From Albifimbria verrucaria (taxonomy: Eukaryota; Ascomycota; Sordariomycetes; Hypocreales; Stachybotryaceae): DNA of 64,000 nt. Position 1 is the first letter of the stretch. Each line of letters starts with the position of its first letter. Below, in pieces: positions 59,558 through 64,000 of the stretch. A model generated the notes under the pieces. It was not told the origin of the DNA. It saw only the letters and a list, made by a program, of their open reading frames with translations, and did no database searches. Position numbers and translations under genes: made by a program. The stretch spans positions 124,001-188,000 of the forward strand of contig JAHREC010000009.1 of assembly GCA_020081605.1 (NCBI GenBank), given 5' to 3'.

Positions 59558-61474
59558 TTAAAGAACACGATGTCGGAACTGGAGCGTTGGTCCCTCTTTT
59601 CGTGCTGAGATATGGTCGCGAACTCGGAATGCAGGTTGTGACAACTCATGGCCTGCTTTTGGGGTGCGTAAATCCAGGGTGTACAACATATACGCCATAG
59701 TCAGTGTCAACTCCACCAATGCGAGCCCCTTTCCTATGCAGCCACGAGGCCCAGCTGAGAAGGGCTGGTATGACATCCTCGATCTCTGAGAGGCGCTTGT
59801 ATTGTCACCAATTTGGTCAGCACTGATCCAACGCTCCGGCTTAAAGACGGATGGCTCTGGATAGTACTCAGAGTTATGGTGTAGAGCATAAATTCCGACA
59901 CCCACATCACATCCCGCAGGGACATATTGACCATCAACGGTGGCGCCTCCATCTAGGATTTCTCGCCAAAGAGCGCTACCAGTGGGCGGACAGATACGTA
60001 GGGCCTCGTCAATGCAAGCCCGCAAGTATGTGCAAGAATTCAACTTTGCTCCAGAGCAAATCTCGTCGACACTATCGAACTTGCCACGAACTTCCTTGAG
60101 CACCTGCTCATAAGCTTTGGGTGTGACGCTGAGATAATGCAGCATTGCTGCCATAGCAGTTGACGTAGTGTCGGAACCTAGAAGGAAATGTGTCAATAGC
60201 TGGAACACATACAAATGCGGTCTCAGACATGTGACTTACCGGCAACAATAAGGGTTGCACTCTCTGCTCCTAGCTCGTTCGTTGTCAAAGCGTCTTCGCC
60301 CTGCGGGTCCTTTGCCTGCATCAGGAACCAGAAGATATCCTGAACATTTTCTCCTGACTTTGCCAAGACAAGACGACTGTGCAATGTCTTTGCAATGAAC
60401 TTGACAAATCTGTTACGGGCTTTGATAGCTTCCGGGAAAAGTCGCTTGTCGAGGCGCCAAAAGTTCATCTCTGGAGCTTGAATAAGCACACTAACGCGAA
60501 CATTAGACTCTCCGATAGCATCGGACACCCAGCGGAAATCATTCTTGCTCAGAGAATCATTGTCCGCGCTGAAGATGACATTGGACATGATGTCAAATGT
60601 TAAGCGATCAACTAAGAAGAAAAATGGATCAGTCAACCAATTTACCAAGGTTTGGCACCGCCCCTCTTGGCAGCACTTACACCATTCGGACATATCTTGG
60701 ACAGGTGACCATTGATTAGAGGTATGGTTTTTCGGATCGTCCTGCTCAATACGCGACTGTTCGACTTGGTGCGATGGTCTGGTCAGTTGGTCGCACAACT
60801 TTTTAATTTGAGCTAAAATCGTTGGTTCAAGAATGCGAAGGTTTCCACTCGAAAATCCTTGACTGATGAGACGCTTTCTCCGACTATGCTGAGCCTTGTC
60901 CCTGCAAGTCAGAATGTTGGGCACTCTGTGCACAAGGGCCTCGTAGGCAGTCGATTTCTGGACGTTGCTGCTATAACCATAAATGTCTTTTTGTGCAAAT
61001 TTTATCAGCAAGCCATGCTTGGAACCTTGTCATGCTTCGTTCAGCTTACCTTGAACGCTCTGGTGAGTGTTGAACAAGACTTTATTAGGCGCATAACGAA
61101 CACGGGGCCTTTCGATTGTTGGTTATTTCTCCTGTGTGTGTCGAAGGGTCATTTACCGTATTTTTTATGGCATAGCATCATATCTATGTGGATATCGCCT
61201 TTCCAAGCATGGTAGCCAGCATAAAGGTTGGTCACCTTGGCCAAAAAGGGCCTGGGTATTTAGAAAGGGGTGTATGAAGATGCGATAGATACATGTTGTA
61301 ATTATCTAGACTCGCGTTAGTCTGGGGCCGGGGTTCTACGATAGAAAGTGTAGATAGGATAAAGCGCACGTAGAAACCTCCGAGGACAAGTAGCAACCCG
61401 CAGCTATCAAGCAGTTGGGCACCAGTGATGGTCAACGCCATTAGAAGACTCTTCTGGTCAATTAAGATGATCAA
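59558..61474 (-). CDS. cytochrome P450 monooxygenase, class E group I
   Basis: The first exon (Met 61474, or Met 61441 nearer the membrane anchor) ends in K-Y-P-G-P-F-W. Small exons follow near 61225-61145 and 61105-61050, then a long exon (61003-60245). The I-helix is built across an intron as A-G-S-D-T-T-S-T (about 60180). E-A-L-R (ExxR) lies near 60000 and the haem loop [10 protein letters not shown] near 59745. It is clearly of a different family from the two paralogous P450s: its haem loop resembles trichothecene and aliphatic hydroxylases of the CYP58/65 type. The frame is clean compared with its neighbours. Convergent with the aminotransferase, it is probably part of the core and may oxidise the acyl or amino-acyl chain. 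Confidence 0.9.
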
Positions 61475-63146
61475 ACTGGGTAGTTTTCACGCTGGGTTTC
61501 CCATCAGGATAGGTATGAGGCGAGATGATACATAGAAATTTTGCCAGGCAGGCAGGCAGGGGATTTTTGACGTGCGCTCTATTCCGAAATCGACTTCTCA
61601 TAGGCCGAATTGAATAGGGGACCCAATCATGAATGGCCTGTTCAGTTTTCTATATAGCTGAATTCATGTAAGGTCCACATAACTCACCGTCGCAGCATCC
61701 ATAAGCTTTCGGTCGGCTCAATTATGCCAAGGATCGTTGGATGCAGCCAGGTGGTGGCTTCTTGGCCAAGTTTAGCTTGAAATCGCCGGAATTTTGACTA
61801 ACACATTTACTTCATCCCTGTATCTTTTAGCCCCATCCATAGCTGAAAGCCTCGTCTCATTCGACATAACGGATTTTTATGCGAAAGGCTTTTCTCAGAC
61901 TAAAATAGAAATTCTTACCTACTTACAGAAGTGTATCAAATAATCATGCATTCGCTGACGATAAGAAGTAGAGAACCCTTCCGCTGTGAATGATCTCATG
62001 AGCATACAAAATTCGTCAAAATTCGACTTGATTTACACATACAAGGCCACTTTTGCATAGTCTTCGAATTGGTTCCATCAAAAGTAAACATTCGACAGGG
62101 TTGTAAGCATATATCTACTGTGAGGTAAAGACAAGAAACTATATATTGGTGCAGAACTGCCCATTGGCAGAGGATCCTACCATATGCTGCTTTGCGTAAT
62201 ATTCAGAGATGCTATAGGGTAGGCAGGGCCTCAGTTTTGACGTACTAGCCGTGCTGCAAACTAGTGAGAACACATCAGAATCAGGCCCCACACCAGGTGT
62301 GGTTGGATCCATATTTTGCTCTCTTCAGCTGGACCCTGCTTTGGCCGACAGGGATATGCGCGTGGCGTTGTATACGATCCATCGTTTTGCATACCCTAGT
62401 TGACTGATGTCGCGTCATGTTTTTCCGTCCACCACCTGCCCAGCTCTCACTCCGCCACGTTTGCCAGGATAGAGGAGATACCCTGTCTTACACTACACAC
62501 TCCAAGGATGTGTTGTAAGGGGCTTCTGTAGATACCATACCTCAGCCGCTGCGAATTAATCGTGTTGAGAAGTTTCGTAATACTGGAGACGGCTCAAAAT
62601 CTACCTCGATAGAGCTGAATCGGCTGCAACGACGGAGTCGGCCCACAACCATTGTGCAACTGGGAGAGCTGATTCTGGGAGCTTTGCTGCGCAGTGTGAC
62701 TGTATAACGTGTACTGGCTCAGAACTATGGCCAAGATGCTTACTTCGTCCCTGAGCTTGTAAGCTAGGTAAGATAAGTGTAAGAATACTATTTTACACAC
62801 GTAGGGACTATGATGGTCCGTTTGTGGTGTGGCTACCAAGAACGCCGTGTTCGACCACATACAGTACTGAAAGTCTATTGTTTCGCAAACAAAGATTCTT
62901 AATTATTCTTGTTTTCGAGTGCAGAGGCTGTCGAATGGTTGATCATCATCCATGCATTATAGCATTCAATGGCGGAGTCAATATACATCACGAACTACAT
63001 CGACATATGAACTGAAAATTGAGCAGGCCCAAAGATAGAGTATGTGACGTGGATTGGAACGCAACAAATCATGTGTATTGAAAGTATTTAGCCCTATCTG
63101 TGAACCTTCCCTCGGAATCTTCAATGTCGACATATACCCCCTTCAA
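61475..63146. other. intergenic
   Basis: About 1.7 kb without a supported gene. A short CAGG repeat lies at about 61547-61561. It separates the P450 from the ABC transporter. Confidence 0.45.
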
Positions 63147-64000
63147 TCAAACTCCATCCTCGTCATTACCCATTCGCAGAGCGCTGTCCTCAAATGACAA
63201 TGTCCTTATCACTTCCATGAGACTTGTTCCGGTACGTCTCATATAACGCCTTGAAAGCCGATGGACGCGCAAGAAGCTGCTGGGGTTGCCGTACTCGACA
63301 ACGACGCCATTGTCAATGAGCGCAACGTTATCGAAATCAAGTATGGTTTCTAGCCGATGGGCAACAGCAATAATCGTAGCATCTTTGAACGCGGTGCGAA
63401 CAAGCTCTTGTAAAATCTTGTCCGTATCGACATCCACGCTTGTTATCACATTGTTAGTCGCTACAGTAATGCCGGTTCAAGTGGAAACATACCTGCTTGT
63501 TGCTTCATCCATAATGACGATTTTACTTCCATGTAAAAGTGCTCTTGCAAGGCAGAAAAGTTGCTTTTGGCCATGCGAGAAGAAGTCTTGACTCACCTCG
63601 GCATCCAGGCCGCCCTTGGTCTCGATATAATCCCATATGCAGACCTTTCGGAGGGCGCTGAGGATGTCTTCGTCTGAAGAGCTCTCTTGCGGATCGCAGT
63701 TCTGCCGCACACTTCCTTTAAGGAAGAAAGGCTCTTGAGGCAACGCGTTCAGACGTTCACGGATGGTCTTTCGCGGAAGGCTTGAGATATCAAGACCATC
63801 AATAGTGATTTTGCCGTCGCTTAGCTCGATCATGCGGAAGAGCGCCAGTACAAGAGAGCTTTTACCACTTCCACTTCGGCCACAGATTCCAACCTTTTCT
63901 CCTGCATTGATGGATAATGTTGTTTTGTTGAGCACGTTGGGTCCATTCTCTCTGTGACACCATTGTTAGCATCACTTACATAAACGAAAGTTACAAGCAA
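63147..64000 (-). CDS. ABC transporter, ABCC (MRP) type, C-terminal nucleotide-binding domain (partial)
   Basis: Only the 3' end lies in the window; the gene continues past 64000. The second nucleotide-binding domain has Walker A G-R-S-G-S-G-K-S-S (about 63875), Q-loop P-Q-E-P-F-F, signature F-S-H-G-Q (about 63588), Walker B I-V-I-M-D-E-A-T-S (about 63510) and H-loop A-H-R-L (about 63365). A short intron (about 63440-63495) interrupts the region just after Walker B. The S-H-G-Q signature occurs in other fungal ABCC proteins as I recall, so it is not evidence of inactivity. ABCC pumps export organic anions and peptides. A role in exporting the cluster product or in self-protection is possible. 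Confidence 0.88.

Noticed and set aside
63147..63957. F-S-H-G-Q in place of L-S-G-G-Q read as a dead ABC transporter
   Set aside because: Walker A, Walker B, Q-loop and H-loop are intact, and this type of signature is, as I recall, found in other fungal ABCC proteins.

Overview
This window comes from the nuclear genome of a filamentous ascomycete (Pezizomycotina). The evidence is short GT-AG introns with CTAAT-type branch sites, a Zn2Cys6 regulator, a HET-domain protein, DUF4419, a CENP-B/Tc5-type DNA-binding protein, fungal P450s, and stretches of almost pure A+T of the kind left by repeat-induced mutation. No virus, CRISPR array, rRNA or convincing tRNA was seen.

Layout. 0-11 kb is decayed or dispersed accessory DNA: a DUF4419 pseudogene, a tannase/feruloyl esterase, a Gly/Tyr/Asp repeat protein, a kinase-like gene, and a second kinase-like gene cut off in its catalytic loop by repeat DNA. 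12-26 kb looks metabolic: DHA1-type MFS transporter, small membrane protein, Zn2Cys6 regulator, GNAT acetyltransferase, P450, berberine-bridge-type FAD oxidase and an mpaB-like (DUF2236) oxygenase. 26.0-27.8 kb is an almost G/C-free block. 27.8-31.7 kb holds an SRPBCC-like protein and a second P450 paralogous to the first. 32.39-34.82 kb is a degenerate terminal-inverted-repeat transposon flanked by TA. 35.0-39.1 kb is a large HET-domain gene, followed by a small hypothetical gene. 41.3-61.5 kb is the biosynthetic core: fungal type I fatty acid synthase beta and alpha subunits, a CENP-B-type candidate regulator between them, a PaaI-type thioesterase, a class IV (branched-chain-type) aminotransferase and a third P450. 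An ABCC transporter runs off the right end.

Interpretation. A dedicated FAS pair, an aminotransferase and P450s together match the part of the HC-toxin and apicidin pathways that makes a medium-chain 2-amino fatty acid for a cyclic tetrapeptide. No NRPS lies in the window, so the final product is unknown. The FAS would make the chain, the thioesterase could free it, P450s and perhaps the flavin oxidase would oxidise it, the aminotransferase would install the alpha-amino group, and MFS/ABC transporters could export the product.

Sequence quality. Most multi-exon genes contain frame breaks, and nearly all of those that could be worked out are shifts that one missing base would explain, usually inside a homopolymer. 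Their catalytic motifs are otherwise intact and there are no in-frame nonsense codons. These breaks are more likely under-called homopolymers than real gene decay. The exceptions are the DUF4419 and 10-kb kinase-like genes, which show true damage. Gene coordinates below therefore span the broken frames.
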